DNA of 64,000 nucleotides from Serinus canaria (lineage: Eukaryota > Chordata > Aves > Passeriformes > Fringillidae), in contig NC_066317.1 in NCBI RefSeq assembly GCF_022539315.1, forward strand, positions 41,386,435-41,450,434. Direction: 5' to 3'. The notes under the pieces are model-generated. The model searched no databases. It was not told the origin of the DNA and saw only the letters and a list, made by a program, of their open reading frames with translations. A program made the translations under genes and the position numbers. Position 1 is the first letter of the stretch. Every line of letters begins with the position of its first letter. Shown piece after piece: positions 25,033 through 39,900 of the stretch.

Positions 25033-28000
25033 TTTTAGATCAGTAAGTAAGAGCTGAACTTCTAAGAGCTGAAACACTCTGTGAAATTTTTATGGTAAAT
25101 TGTCTTTTCCCTTGCTGTCCACTTGAAGAACTGTGTGCAGAAGATGCATAAGATGGCTCTGCAGCATTGTCATAGAAGGATGTGGATGAGTTGAAAAGAA
25201 ATCTATTACCCATTATAGGCCAAACAATTTTTGTTTGCCTTTGAACTTCTGTGTTCTGGTAAGAACTGGAATGGTCACAATAACAGCTCTGAATGGAGCT
25301 ATGAAACAGTTAATAAGAGAATTGTTTAAATAACACGAAATATGTCAGTTTTCAAAATCCAGAACAGCTGGAAATGTCATGGAAAGCAAGCCACATCTCA
25401 TGAGATACCCACTCAGGTGCTGCTGCATTCTAATTATAGCTCAAAGAACAATACCTATGAGGTTTGACTGTCACTAATGCTAAATATTCTTAATTACTGT
25501 GTTATTAAAATTTCTTTAAAGTATCCTTTGATTTCTAATACCACTAGAATAGAAAGTGTCTAATAAGTTCCATCTCTATCTTTCAGAGATTTCAAAGTGT
25601 TATTACATAAGATAAAGTTGATTCATCCAACAATGAAGTAAAAATGCAATGCATGAATCCAGACTTCAAATAAATCAATGACCTAATTCTTTATCAAAAG
25701 CTACATTATGAAGTAGAAATAGGTGCTTAATTATAGCACTTCCACCACTATTAAGGTTAAAGATTCGAACACAAATATGAACTACAAATACCTCTTCCAA
25801 TACTTTTAATATTACCTGAGCTTATATTGTCTTCAATAATATACTGTTATTTTTCCCTTGTACCATGTACATATTATAGGTAGTATGAGGTATTCACATG
25901 AAGCACATTTCCATGTTTCTACACTAGTTAGAAACACCATGTCACCGGAGGAGGGATGTAAAAGTGGAAGATCATGGAACCTATCTTTTGTTCCATTCAT
26001 TTTGCTACGTTTCTCGGTACACTAGGATTTCTTAGCATACTTTGCAAGTTCACAGCTATAAACTGGATTTTATTAAGGGCCCTTCACATGGTAACATACT
26101 AGCAACATACATTGTGATGTTGGAAATTCATATCTTAGAATGTCTGTCAGGGCTATCGCAGTCATACTGTTTGCTACGAGATTTAACTTCTTCATTCTTA
26201 GGGTACCTGTTATACCAAACACACATTTTCTGAACCCATATAGTGGAATTTTTCCCTACTCAGAAGTACTTCTGAATTCATTAGCCTTCCTAATTTATCT
26301 TGGCACACTCAAGCAAGAGAGCCTTCCAAAGGTGCAATACATGGGATGAATCATTTATCTGCAAAGCAAATGAGCTGAAAATTTAGGTCACTGAGAAATG
26401 TTCAGCAAATATTCATTACTTTGTTCTGAGTTCTTAATATCTGATTAATAATTGGTAGTTAGATTTCTGATCGTTTTACTATTTTTTCATATATACGTCT
26501 GTATATGTGTATGTATGAAATATATTTATTATCCTAGTGGACTTTTTGTGACAGCAAAATGGGTGAATAGTATTTTCTGATGTTACTTATATACATCGAT
26601 ATTGCATGATATGTATCTAGGAGGTGCAAACTTCATCATAATTAATAGTAGCTTAGAACAGAGGTTTTATACACAATTTCCATTGAAATTAACTGCTCTC
26701 TGTATATAATACTTGGAATTTTAACTGGCCTCTATTTAAAAATACAATGGATCGTACCTGTTGAAAATAAAATAAATTCAACTCAGCTGTCTGAAAACGC
26801 ATCTGCCTCCTGACATCTCTGAAGTTACAACAGGAAATTATATCCTGCCCTGCCTTCAGTACTTGTGTCCTCTTGTTTACACATCTGTAATACACAAACA
26901 TAATTACAATTTACACCATGCTCAAGCTAGCCCAGAAGGGCTACTTCAGTTAAGTACCTGTGAAGCAGTACACACTGAAATCTGTGCTCTAACTGCACTG
27001 CTGTCAGGAACAGATTATGGTGTACACAAAAAATGGTTTGAAGCATTCTGACCACAGAGATTAGTATTTCCAGCCTGTGGGGTTTTTGATCAAATATTTG
27101 GAGATGTTCCAAATGGGAACAAATAATACTCCAGTTTATTGCATGCAGGCTGTTAGTTGCAAGAGCTGTTGCTGAGATAGTTTTTGATGTATTTTTTTAA
27201 CTGGTATTAAATAACTAAAGACATGGGGAGATGCCCTCATTTTTCTGAGAGGCAGTATTGCTTTTATCATGTGAAATTTATAAAAGATTGAGTGTCAGTA
27301 TCTAATCTTCTTCCACCTGTGAATAACATGATTTTAATGTTTTCCATTCACCACTGTTTGCTCTAAGACCCTGGACAGGAACAGGAGAGAGGAAGTCTAA
27401 GGATGTAACTCGCCATCAGTCAGCTCAGAGAATCCACTTAACATTTGATCAATAAACTGCTTCTTGTGACTCCACTGAATTTACTAGGTTCAAGAAAATA
27501 CTTTTGACTCAGATTAACTTCGTGCAGGTGCATTATATTTCTTCTTTGTGGGTTTTTATGAACTGGCAAATTTGTACTGAAGAAAATATGGAAGATACAA
27601 AGTTCAAGAAAGAGTGCTTTCATTGAACTGAATGGTACAAAAGAACTGTACTGATGGTTTCAAAGTAATGATTCTGGTATTCTGTCTCAGAAAGTCCTGC
27701 CTTCTTTGGAGAAAAAATAAAAAGCCATAGTAGTTTTCTTCATTTTTTTTTTACCTTTTTTACATTTTATTTATAGAGTTGAGTTAACAGAATATTTTAT
27801 CATTCACTTCAATTAATTCCATTTGTAAGCATTCTGGGGTTTTAGGTTACCTTTTTTCCTATTCTGTTAGGTCTGAAATACAATAGAAATATAGGAAAAT
27901 GAAAATTTCAGGTTTAATGCTTCTTTTGTTAAAAAACAAACAAAATTTCTTTTTGAAGGGCTTCTACCAAATGAAGAAAGGGCATGTCATTCTGATTGTT

Positions 28001-31000
28001 TCATTCAGTTCATGCAGTTTTGTAAAAAAATCTATTAGGTGCACTCTTCTCCTTATCTGAGCCTAGTAGTCCATCTAAGCATTAAGGCAACAAATTTAAC
28101 TCACTCCTGATGATGAATTGCCAGTTTGGTTGAAGAAATACTTTTCCCTTCCTTTCTCATGTTCAAAGTTTGAAATTCTGAATATTCTTCAAATGCTGGT
28201 AATATCAAAATTTTAAGACATTTTGAGGATTTCCACTAGATTTTTTTTACTTGTATTTTGTATTTTGCTACTTTTTTAAGGAATTTTTTTTTAATTTTCT
28301 CCAACTTCAAAACCTAATTGAGTTTTGATGTGCTATATCAATCTGATTCCAAGAAATATCTTTTTGCTTCATGTAATTAACATGACACCAAAAAAAGGAG
28401 GACATATATATGGTTTCCTTGTTAGTTAATTACCCTGCCATGTAATCTACCTTAACACTTGAAGAAGTGAAAAATACATGTGAATTTCCACTAATCCCCA
28501 TGCAAAATTATGTAAAACAGGAGAAAAGATACATTTTCAGGTAGAGTATTTTTTCTCTAAGTTTTACAGCTCCTAGTGTTAAAAGGTTCAGATGCATTTT
28601 TAATGCCTGGATTAAAGGATGGTTCACTGTAGGCTTTCACTAGAAATTTTGGCAGAAAAATGGAATGCATAGGATTTTTGGTTTTTTCTCTTTTTATCCC
28701 ACATACAGAAATAAATCAAGTTTTGTTTTAACCAGCTAAGAGAAAGCATGACCTGGCTGTCATGGCTACCAGTCTCTTTTATACCTGTCACTGACTGAAC
28801 CATTGAGAGTAATTCTACCAATATACACAAGGACTGGAACACTTCTTGTGTTCATTTAACAATAATAAAATACCTTAATGCAAATAGAACCTTACATTTC
28901 ATGCAAATATTGTCCTTTTCTTACTGACAGGTTGTTTTTTAAATTAATATCAATACATAAATCTTTATTAGCATCATTCCTATTCTTATATTGGTCTCCC
29001 AGAAAATTTGACAGGCTCTAGAGTAGGTAGACCAAGCACAATAACTGTATGAAATGAGGTTAAGCACTACACATAATATGTAGCATGTAGCAGTTTTGTT
29101 CTCCAGCAAATATTTGCTCTTTCTTTCACAGCAAGCAGCAGAGTTCCTTGAATTAAATTAATATAAAATAAAAAATAACATTGAACATCACAACTTAATT
29201 TAATTGACCTTCTGGTATTCACAATAAAATATTCACTTTTTATAACATATATCTTCAAAAGGCAACTTTTGCCTTGCAGTAATTAAGATAACTTAAAAGG
29301 CCTTCTCCTCATCTGTATCTTTTATTCCATTACTAGCAGAAAATCTGGCAGTTACAGAAATATCAAAACAAATTATTCTTGAGATAAGTAGCTTACGTAA
29401 TCGTGATTCATTAGCTGCATTTCTTTCCAAAACTTCTTACACTTCTGAATCTTTCTGTGGAGTACAGTCTGCAAAAGTGTTCATAGTATTCAATTTTTTC
29501 ATTAGAATATTCTAGGCAGAACTAATATAGCACAAAATATAGGCATGTGGGGTCATTCAAGCTCCATTCCTTCCTGTATATGAAGGACAACTCCATTAAC
29601 TGTATAGTCTACTGAAAAAAACTACCTCCTCCAATAAATTTTATGAAGTGCTAGTCATCAGGGTAAGAGCTGTGAGTATGTAAAGGCTGGGATTACTTAA
29701 TCAAACTGGAAAAAAAAATGCCTTCCATAAGACCAAGAACATGGAAGGAAAAGGACTTTTTTATCTGGGACTTTTTGTTCTGAGAAGCACCTAATAGCAA
29801 AAGAAGGATACCAGGAGGCAGTTCCCTCTTCCCTCTCTTTAAGCTAAGTCACTCTTTTTCCTTGGATTTTTACCCTGTAGTGTAGGTATTGCTGAAGCTG
29901 TGAGTTTCAGATGGTTTTACCAAGCCTACACACAAAGAGCTTGCCCAAAGGCAAACATTTGCTCTAGACCAGGTATGGACTTATTTATTATATTGGCCTT
30001 GACACATTATGAAATTTTCACTAAATTCAGACTACCATTCTAGTTTTATCCCTGTTGGAGTGGCACTGTTATATCCAGCGTGAAGGTCAAAATTTAGCTA
30101 ACCCCTAAGAGAAACAAATTCTAAATGGTAGAACATGCTGGGTGCACAAGACTGTGTGTCCAGAGGACTTGTTCATTTTTACCACCCATCACCCGGGGGA
30201 ATTTATTTTGCTGTTGAATAATGGCATACTGGTGGTTTCCAGCCCAAATCCCAGCTCTGACTCAAAAACATTTATTTTCAAAAGACTAATCATGAATCAT
30301 GACTTTATCTGAGAAACCCCATGACTATAGCTAGCCTTAAACAATGGTTATTTCAGCATAAACTATGGTTATGTCAAGATCATCTCTACACAAAAGGATC
30401 ATCTCTACACTTGCAAGTACAAAGTGCTACTTTTCTGGTGAGCAGCACTGATGGTTCTTTTACTTTGGTCAATAGAAAGGCAGAAGACACATCATTATCA
30501 TCATCCTAGCAGCTTTCAGAGGACAATGACTAAACACAGTAGTCTAAATATAGACCTAATGCACCAGATAACCTAAGAGGTTCTTATGGACAGCTTTCTC
30601 TTCAAGAATTAGTCTTTAAAGCCAAAGCATAGAGCTGAGGTAAATAGGAAGTATATCTATTTGAAAAATCAACCAAAACGATATTTTCTTAGAATATCTG
30701 GAAGAAAAGGTTGCATTTGAAATTCCAGGGGATATTTACAATACTATATGGGGCTTAATACAAATAAATCTATGAATATGATTTCTTCACTTTGGTGAAG
30801 GCACTGGCTCCCCATAACCAGTCTTGGGCAAAAGAGCTTTTATTTTCAGTGCCCTCTAAGTCTGAGCATTGAACAGATGTCCCCCCCTGTAATGGGTCTG
30901 TATCCTTGCTTGAAAAAGGCTCATTAAACCTAGACTGTACTGTGGATCTGTACAGCATTCTCTGTGCCCTTATGATTCACATCTGTGAGCATGGTGGGGC

Positions 31001-34000
31001 AAAAAAAAAAATTGAACTTTTTAATTCATTAGGGTTAGAAATTTAATTTCATAAGAAAGCAAGAGCCCAGTTTCACAAAGTGACGGTGCAACATTTCCTT
31101 CCAAGGGCATTAGCACTAAAGCACACCCATTAACTCAGGACCAACAGCAGATGGCCCTTGGAATGTGGGATGCTTATTTGGAAACAATTTGGGAGCAGGG
31201 ATACAGAAAATCAACTGGGTTTATCTGAATAAAAAGTTACAAGGCCAAAGAAACAGCTGGCATAAACTGGCATAGCTTCACTTAGGAAGACACTTCCATT
31301 TCTATTAGTAGAGTTCTGGACATCAAAGCTGTTGAGAATTAAGAAAGGTTGTTATTAGAAGGGGGCTCAGGAGGAAGGGAGTATTACACTAAATTGAAAA
31401 AAAAGCCTTAAACAAGTAGGCTTAAATCTCTGCTCTGGAATATGTTCCAATCAAATTAATTTTGGATTAATCAAAAATTGGTTTGCTTTCATTAGAAAAC
31501 ATTAAATTACATGAAGTATGGTTTTTTCCCTTTAAAATGTGGAGCTTACTGTGTGAATGATATTCTGAAAATTCATTCCTAAATCAAAATTCCAATATTT
31601 TCAGTTCAAAAGGGCACAAATAGGAAACAGGGCTTTATATATAAGTAAAATTTCAAGGAACTTGGTCTGTTTTTAAAACGTTCAAATTCAATACTGAAAA
31701 AATCCAAGAAGCTTCAAAAATAATTTTAAATGCCCTTTACATTCCAACTTAAAGGAATTTATAGGGCTTTTCTACTGACTTATAAAATCTGAAAAGACAT
31801 CAGCTGCTATATAAAAACAAAATATGAAGTGGTCAAAGGACATATTTCAAATGTTTAATGTGTTAAAACATCTTATCTAAAAATTCTGACAATAACTTTA
31901 AACAAACCAAAGTGTTGATGAGATCATCTTTAATTACTGTTAATTTTTCTCATAGGAAACTGGTGGCTTTTTGATTAGTTGAAGATATTAAGTGGTCCAT
32001 GATGTTTCACATTCCAGCTCCTACTTCCACATTGGGTGCTTCAGTGTAGCTTTCCAAAATCAGAGCCATGACAGCAAAGTCTTTGCAAAGTCAGTAATGT
32101 GACTGTAGAAGATGCAGAGATGGGGCACTTGGAGGACAATTCCTGAGCTGATTGATCAATCTGGGTAATGCTCTCACAGTAGCTTAATATGTTCTGCAAC
32201 CAGTTAGAGGCTTTAAGTCCCATTGTCTATTTGTTTTCACATGACTTTTCTAACAGTTGTATATCACACCTATGACTGGATAAACAAAGAAGTTTTTTCC
32301 TTTTAAATTTAATTGCATTAAGCTAAGTTTTATGTCTTGACAATTTTCTGTTTCACTTTCTGTTAAGAATTTGGTTTCTTATGAAATTTAGCATCTTAAA
32401 ACAAGATATAGGGTCTTTTTACAATTCACATAAATAATAGGTTAGGAACAGAAAATTATCCAAGGAAATGCACAATATTTACATAAAATTTATTAAAACA
32501 AATAGAAAAGCTTTTTACCACAAAAATTACATTGCATTGCCTGCAGAAGGGTCAAATGTGGAAATGGAAAAGTCGTACAGCATAAATGGCATCTGAGACT
32601 CATTTTTATCATGTTTATCTCCTCAAAGATGTATTTGTATAACTAGAGTACAGCTTGGCATTCAAATTGTTTATAGAATGTGGCTTTTTGTGATATTCAT
32701 ACTATAGTAACAGTTTTCAATAATGTATTCTCAGTCTCATCAGAGATTTTTATTGTGGAAGATTCATAAGCTGCTACAGAATTATCAAAAAGTTTCTAAA
32801 GAAATATATGCTGAGAAACTATCTTGCACTGTTTACAGGCAGATACAACAAAATGAGAGACTCCACATAACTTTGTTGGTATTTTCTTATGCTACAAGTG
32901 AGAAACAGAAATTCAATTATACTTAGATCTGAAGACAAGAAGAAGAAAATATTTCTTTACTGAAAACATCAGTCCATTTTACTAACTAACAAATTTGAAG
33001 TGAAACAAGCTACCCACAATGGAAGTCACCTATAAGATACTAAAAAGTTTTCTCAACTACTTACTCACTTAAGGATTTTAAATCCTTAAATTCCCTCAAT
33101 TTTCTCAGCTTTTGCATTTCTTTAAGAAAAAAGAGAATCAAAATGACCCAGTCATGCTTAGAAAGAAACCTTGCCTGTGATTTGTCAGTATTATCAAGCT
33201 CAAGTCAAACAATCTATCACTGCCTCAGAACAAAGCAATACTTTGACCTGAAAAGACATCCCTATGTTAAGTTTAGAAGCACATCTGTAAGAATGTGAAC
33301 AACTTATTTGCCATTCTGCACATTTAATATGAACACTGTGAAATGTCCCTCAGTTGCCTGATTCCCTTTCCTTGTACAAAATTTCACTCTTGTTTAATTC
33401 TAAAAAATCCAAACCCTAAGATCAAAGATTGGAATAATTTCATCTGTTTTTTAGCTACAAGACACAGAGAAAAAGGCCTGTTCTTAGATGAAGGAGCTAA
33501 TCATCTGAAAAGAAGTACCAGTACTTAGTGTGTTTATTAATGACATGAAAATGTTGAGCAATGAGGTGATAACAACTGCAAATTCTATTAAATCCTAAAA
33601 GTTTTCAGCCTCATTAAGCGCTTCAGAATGATTTAACCAAACTTGGTGTTTAGGCATTGTGGTGGGAATACACGATGTGGTGGGAATACAGAGGTGGACA
33701 TTAGGAAGAGCTCTTAAAGGGCATGGTGATAGATAACAGTAGTGATTACTCTTAACTCTGGTCACAACCCTTTCCTAGTTCTACTGCTTCCCTACTAGAG
33801 GGGCAGAACCTGTTTGAAGCCTTTTCCACATATTTGTGTTACAAAGCAGTCACAGTACACTTTTTGATCTTAACTCCTCTTAGACTGAAGAGAACAGAAC
33901 CTACCAATAGTTACTTGGTTCACTTTTTGATGCACAGATATTTTGGCATTGTTTCTCTTCATTACTATTTAAGGTTCCAGAAATATAAAATCTCTTTCAG

Positions 34001-36944
34001 AGACAGATTTACCTGTGGATAATTACAGTTGCTTCATTAATGGCAAGGAGTATTCTCCTTGTCTAATAGACAAAAAACATATCCTTTGGATGGAATGTGG
34101 AAAAACTCTTAAGTTGTAACAAGATCAAATTATTTTGATATTAGCAAGTACGGGGTTTTTCTGTCCAAATTATTTGAGGCAGACCAGCTTATCTATAAGT
34201 TCTGTGCAACTTCTGCTTCCTTCTTTCTATTCAACTGCCTTCCATAAGCTACCACATGAAAAATTTTTGCAACACTGTGTTCAGTTCTGCTGTTAAGGGT
34301 AAATTTCTTTCATGGTTACCTAATTTCTTTCATGGCTTTGCTGTCACTGAGATGATAAATCACTTCTTATAAGAACTAAAGCTGTATAAATCAATGTCCT
34401 CTGTTCCCATATGTAAAGATATTGTGTAAGGATATGGAATTTTTCTCTTATATTTTTCATATTATGAAACCATCTTTTAAAGATTAATTCAAAGAAACAG
34501 ATTAAAAGAAAAATGGGAAATCTTTTAAATAGTATCATAAGTTTTATTTCAAATGAAAAAGCTGCAGCCTAAAGAAAATCTGATAAATGTCTGTATAAGA
34601 AAATGAGTTGACTTTGTTTCAGAAAGGTATTGTATAAAATGAAATATTGTTCATGTCAGAATATAAGATTTCGATTTGTTGATATCAATGTTGCATGGAT
34701 AGGGGCATTGTTTTGCCATATTGATGGACATTTAATCTAGACTGCAGTAGGAACTTGAACAAGGAGATAAGAATTACTGGTTTTTACTGTCAGAGTCACA
34801 GAAATGATCAGAAGACTTGATGAGAAATATGAAAAACACAAATATAATACAATTATCTACTCTGGTGTGAGAAAATGACAAATCTAAATTACACATTCTT
34901 GTGGATCTAAGATATCTTGCTGCATTAAATCAGACCACTAAAGATTAAATTTACAGTCTTCTGTAAGCCCATGCTTAATAAGTAAAACTCTCATCTTTAG
35001 TATTCAGCTGAATTCATTGTTTGTTGAGCTTATGTCTGAGACTTCCAAAGACTGTGCTGTGTTGCAGAGCTAAAGCAGAAATTGTAGTATTGTAAAGCTT
35101 CTCCCAGAGGAAATTCTACAGCACTTAACCCAGATTTCCTTCATGGGGGTTACCAGACTCTAGAGAAAACTAAAAGCTACAAGTCACTGTCTCAACTTTA
35201 AACCACTTGTTGAGCTCAACTCAGCTTTCAGAGACTGAAAACTACTTCATTTTCTTTATTAAGAAGTCTATCATTTCAACCAGAAAAGCTTTACGAAAAG
35301 TAGGTTTATCTTTCCTGACAACCGATTCAAGTATAAAACGTTTAACTTTTCTTCATGTAAGTCCTAAAGAGCAAAAGAAAGTTGGGTTTGTGTGCAAAAC
35401 AGAGAAGATATTTTTGTCACCTGCATCTATTCACAGCAGTTCTAAGCTCACCACTCTTCTTTCCACATGAGACAGTGCCTGGGAGTCAGGACAATCCTCA
35501 CTGCTTAGGTCACTACAACTTGGTTTGCTGCCTACTTCAGAAAGCTGAAGTAATTCTGCAGCAGTTAATGAACTCCCTCATGCTGCTTTTCCCTGCAAGA
35601 AAGGAGGAATTTGACTCAAAATATAGCTCTTTTCAGCCTCTGGAAAACTGGTCTCATCATCTCTCTCAATCAGGTTACTTGCTATTAACTCTTAATCAAG
35701 CTGGAATTTTTCATTACTTTCCAATATGGAGGCAATTACTAAAGACAGCCCTTAAAAAGGACAGTTTTTATAAATTCCATAAAACATGATTTTCCTCTAC
35801 TTTTAACTTTCTATAAAGACAACATTAATTATATCTTATACACATTTTGATCCGAAATAATTTTTATTAAATAAAAAAAGCATAAATACTAACAATAATT
35901 AACTTTACATTTTTTAATATATTACCCTTCTGGGAAAATAAAAGAGTAATGTTTAACATCACAAGACAGAAAAGTATGTTATCCAATGTATTAGAAAAAA
36001 ATTTAGTGAAACAATTCCTAGTAAAAATGGTATGAGCATTTAACCCTAAATTAGGCTTTTGGAAAGAAATCATGTTCCTGAAGATCAGTAAAATGATGGT
36101 GTTCCTTCCTGCCCTGCTTCCCTTATCTCAGGTGTGATTGGGTCTGGCTGCCTCTTGACACATCCCTGCCATTAGATGTCAAGCATCATTTATCCTGCTC
36201 AGTAGAGAAGAGATGCCTCCAATGTGTGACCCAGAGCACCTAAAGTTATCTACCCAAACTTCATCAAAAGCTGCTGAAGCCAGACTCTGTGTGTTGACTG
36301 ATGGAAAACTCTCTCACCAAAGCAAATTCTCAGGTGTTTGCCACAAAGATTCAATGCTCAAGAAAAAGAGCTAGAGCCACTTTTTAAAGCTTGCTCTTCA
36401 ACAATGAATTGGACTGAGATTAATAACATTGTGCAGCCCCAGCTGGATTGCTGCTCAAGGCAATCTGGAAATTTATTATTGTAGATATAGAAGCAATTGC
36501 AAGATTTAGTAGCTGTTTTTTTCTGGCAAATATGCAGATTAGATAATAATGTTCTGGATAGTATTTGGGGAGAAAGGAAGAGAGACAGAGAGAGAAAGGG
36601 ATTTATCCCACTGACAATAGGCAGAAATTGACTGATATTTTAGAGAGTGGTTTTTCTTTTGGGTCTTATGCATATATATGTATAATACTTGGCTGGTGTA
36701 TACTCTTTCTAGACAGGGATGCTCTAGGATAAAGTACTGTCATCACTTACTCTAAAATCATAACCCTTCATGTGTAAAATAGGCTAGTGGCAACTCAGTC
36801 TTACAAACCACATTTTTTGGCTCACTTACACATTAGGTGTCCAAAAAATTCAAACTGAAATACAGCCTCAAGAAACAACTGCTCACTTCACATATTTTAC
36901 ATCAGGATTATTGATTCTGAAATGACACTAATTAACTCATAATC
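25033..36944. other. Gene-free AT-rich DNA
   Basis: I see no gene or mobile element in this 12-kb stretch. Small direct repeats occur at 30378-30413 (a GATCATCTCTACAC motif twice), 33659-33690 (GTGGTGGGAATACA twice, period 18) and 34301-34340. The 135-codon plus-strand frame at 35382-35789 has no recognisable domain and is within chance expectation. A weak resemblance to a CR1 segment near 32930-32975 is too poor to call. Confidence 0.65.
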
Positions 36945-39900
36945 AGTGAACTACATGGTCAGGATCAATATGGGAAGTAAAATATACATAAATTACAACC
37001 TTGTACACTTACAATATGTTAATAAACACCCACAACTTTCTCAACACCCTGCTAAAATAGTTCATTCACACAGCCACAAACACCCTCCTACTTCTCTCCA
37101 GAGTGCAGGTTCCAATGGCTCACAGAACTCCAGTCAGAAACAAGGACAAGTGCTTTGTGAGTGCCTGTGCTGCTCCTCACAAGCCATCAGTCCTCAGTTC
37201 TGAAAGAAAGCAAGCCCTGAGCTTACACAGGATGTCCACAGTGCTTCCCCCAAGTGCTGCACACCGAGATGCTCATGCCAGGGCAGCTGCCCTCACCCAC
37301 ACACAGGCTGCAAGGTGATTGCAGGCATGACAAACCAGCCTATCAAATTGCTTATTTTCTTGTTTCATGAGGATTTCACTTATTTGAGGGTAAGGAAGGT
37401 GAATATGATTGTCTTAACATTTTATGGGAAAATTATGTGTGCAGAAAAAGGCCAATGATGGCAAAAAGGGTGCTCCCAAAAAGGCTGAACAGAGTTTGAG
37501 CTATGTGTTAAATGTGGCTGAGCAGGATTTTCATGTGAGTATTTCTGACTGGGTTTTGACTCTATTGTATGAGCATATACATATTTATACATTCATATAC
37601 ATACATACACACACTATACTGTAAACTCTGAATTTATGTTATCTCCAGAAAACAGACAAACATATATTTCGACATTGAGATGCATAATCAATGTTATTGA
37701 TGGTCTGAATAATGGGATGTTGCTATTTTATTTTGTTAAAACTGTATCTCCACAGCAATTTCTTTCTCTGAACTCTGAAATTTACATTTTTTGAAGGAGG
37801 GATTCTTTGTTACTGTAAGTTTCACAAATGACTGTGTACTGTCATACTGAGTGCCACCAATCAGCTATAATACAGTAAGTAAACCCCATGGTGTATGAGA
37901 TTTTTGCTCTTATCAACTCATATCATCTATATGGAAAAATGGTATTTTCATTCCTTATTGATAACTCCATACTTTGCTGGGAGTTATGAAAAAGACAGAG
38001 CTATAAATTAGCTTTGATCAACCAAGAGGAACAACAAGAGACAGAATGCACATTAAAGTGTCAGTGCATATACTATTTTTCCATTTGAAATAAATGGAAA
38101 TGAACATAACTTTTCCTATGAAATGAAAGATACCTTATTGCCATTTTGGCAGAAAAACTTGATTTATGTGCCCATGAATAGACATGACAATTACTTAAAC
38201 GTGTCCTTACAGTCCTTAAAGGTGTCTCTTTTATTTCATACTTTTGCAGTATAATTCACATTGCAATTCATTTGAAATAGACAAAATTGCTCAAATTTTG
38301 CAGGTATTGTGCAATTTCTCAACATCTGAACACTTTTTGGGGAGAAAAGCCTTTCACTAAAGGCTTGTGGATCACTGTACACTGCCCAACTCATATCACT
38401 CATTTCTGTTTTGGTTCTGTCTGATTTAGATTGATCTGCACTTCACCAGGTAGATGGGATTTGTTTGGGCTTTTTGGTTTTATTTCGTTTTATTTTCTTT
38501 TTTTTTTATCTCTATAATTTTCCCTTTCATTTCCATACATAATTGATTTTTAACTTGTATCTTAAGGGGTCAAGTAAGACCCCTTATGTTCACTACCTAT
38601 ATGGACAGTGAACACTGTCCAGGTATTGAATGCAGTCTAATAATGTCAATATTTTTGGTTGAAGGTTTTTCATTTGGAAAATATTCAAGGATTGCCAGTA
38701 CAAAAGGGCTGTATGAATAAGGGGCTGTGTCAGATATCTGAGTCATAGATATTGAAATAAAATTGTATGGTTTTCTTGAACAGTATTTCTGAAGATGTAG
38801 TGGTGGTAGTATTTATTAAAAAAAATCTCTTCTCAGACTCCATCTCCCCAACTCTACTGACCTGGGAAATGCATTACTGCTAATAAGAATTATTTAATTG
38901 TTTTTGAAGCCCCATTTCTTTATTCAGATTGTATAAGGAATTGAGATTCCCCATTACCATAAGTAACAAAGCCTGGATTTATTTCACAGTACCTATGCTG
39001 GTATAAATTTGCATTGCCAGACTCAGAAATTCCAGTACTATATTTATTATAATAAAATATATTCATTGAGTAATGGAAGTGTAGCTAAATAGAAAGTTGG
39101 GGCAAAAAAAAGAGAAAAATAATTAGAGGAAAGTGATGAGAGTTATAAAAATACTGCCAAACTAAGTGACAGACAGCTACTTGCTTTCTCTTAAAGAATT
39201 GCTAAAACAGCCAATTACTCCAGTAGATGAATTTTAATTCATAAAAATCTACCAAAGTCAGGGCTATTAGCTGCTTAATAAAATCTTTTAGGCAATGGTT
39301 AAGGTTGAATAGAATCAAACCATGATAAAGGAAAGCATTCAGCACCATGGTATCGGTTCCTCATTCAAGTTAAATACAGTTTGTTTGTGCAACACACTGC
39401 CTAAGGTCCAAACAACTCCAGGTTTTACAGCATTGACTATGTTTACCCCTTGAATATCCCATTACTGCAACCAAATGGCTTCAGGTAGGCCAAGTATACT
39501 AGAATATTGTACATGTCTCTGAGTGGTGTCACTTAGAGACAGACAACTGAAGTGAAAATTGAGGCTGAGAGAAGTCTCACTTCACATGTAAAGAAATGTG
39601 AATGCAAGGATCATGTCAATGGAGTAGGTTTATAATTAAATAAATATTTCTAAATGTTAAATGTTCCTCAGAAGGAAGGCAGAATGTATACTACAAATAT
39701 ACAAAGGAATTATTGCAATAAGAGAGAGAATAGATGTGCTTTTTGCAGGCTCATCTTGAGTTCTCTTAGCTGAATTATATCCATTAGGTGAAAATAGTGC
39801 ACAATTTTTATTGCACTATTGCACTTGTCTTTTGCATGGAGATATAAGATAAATGAGGCAAATAAGGTAACTAAGAATCCTAATGTCTGTCCACTTGTCT

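Noticed and set aside
32930..32980. Weak likeness to the CR1 segment around AGGAAGAAATTCTTTACTG
   Set aside because: Only a short AGAAGAAAATATTTCTTTACTG-like stretch agrees and the flanks do not follow CR1 order.
35382..35789. 135-codon plus-strand frame
   Set aside because: No recognisable motif; overlaps another chance frame (35207-35470) and has no supporting signals.
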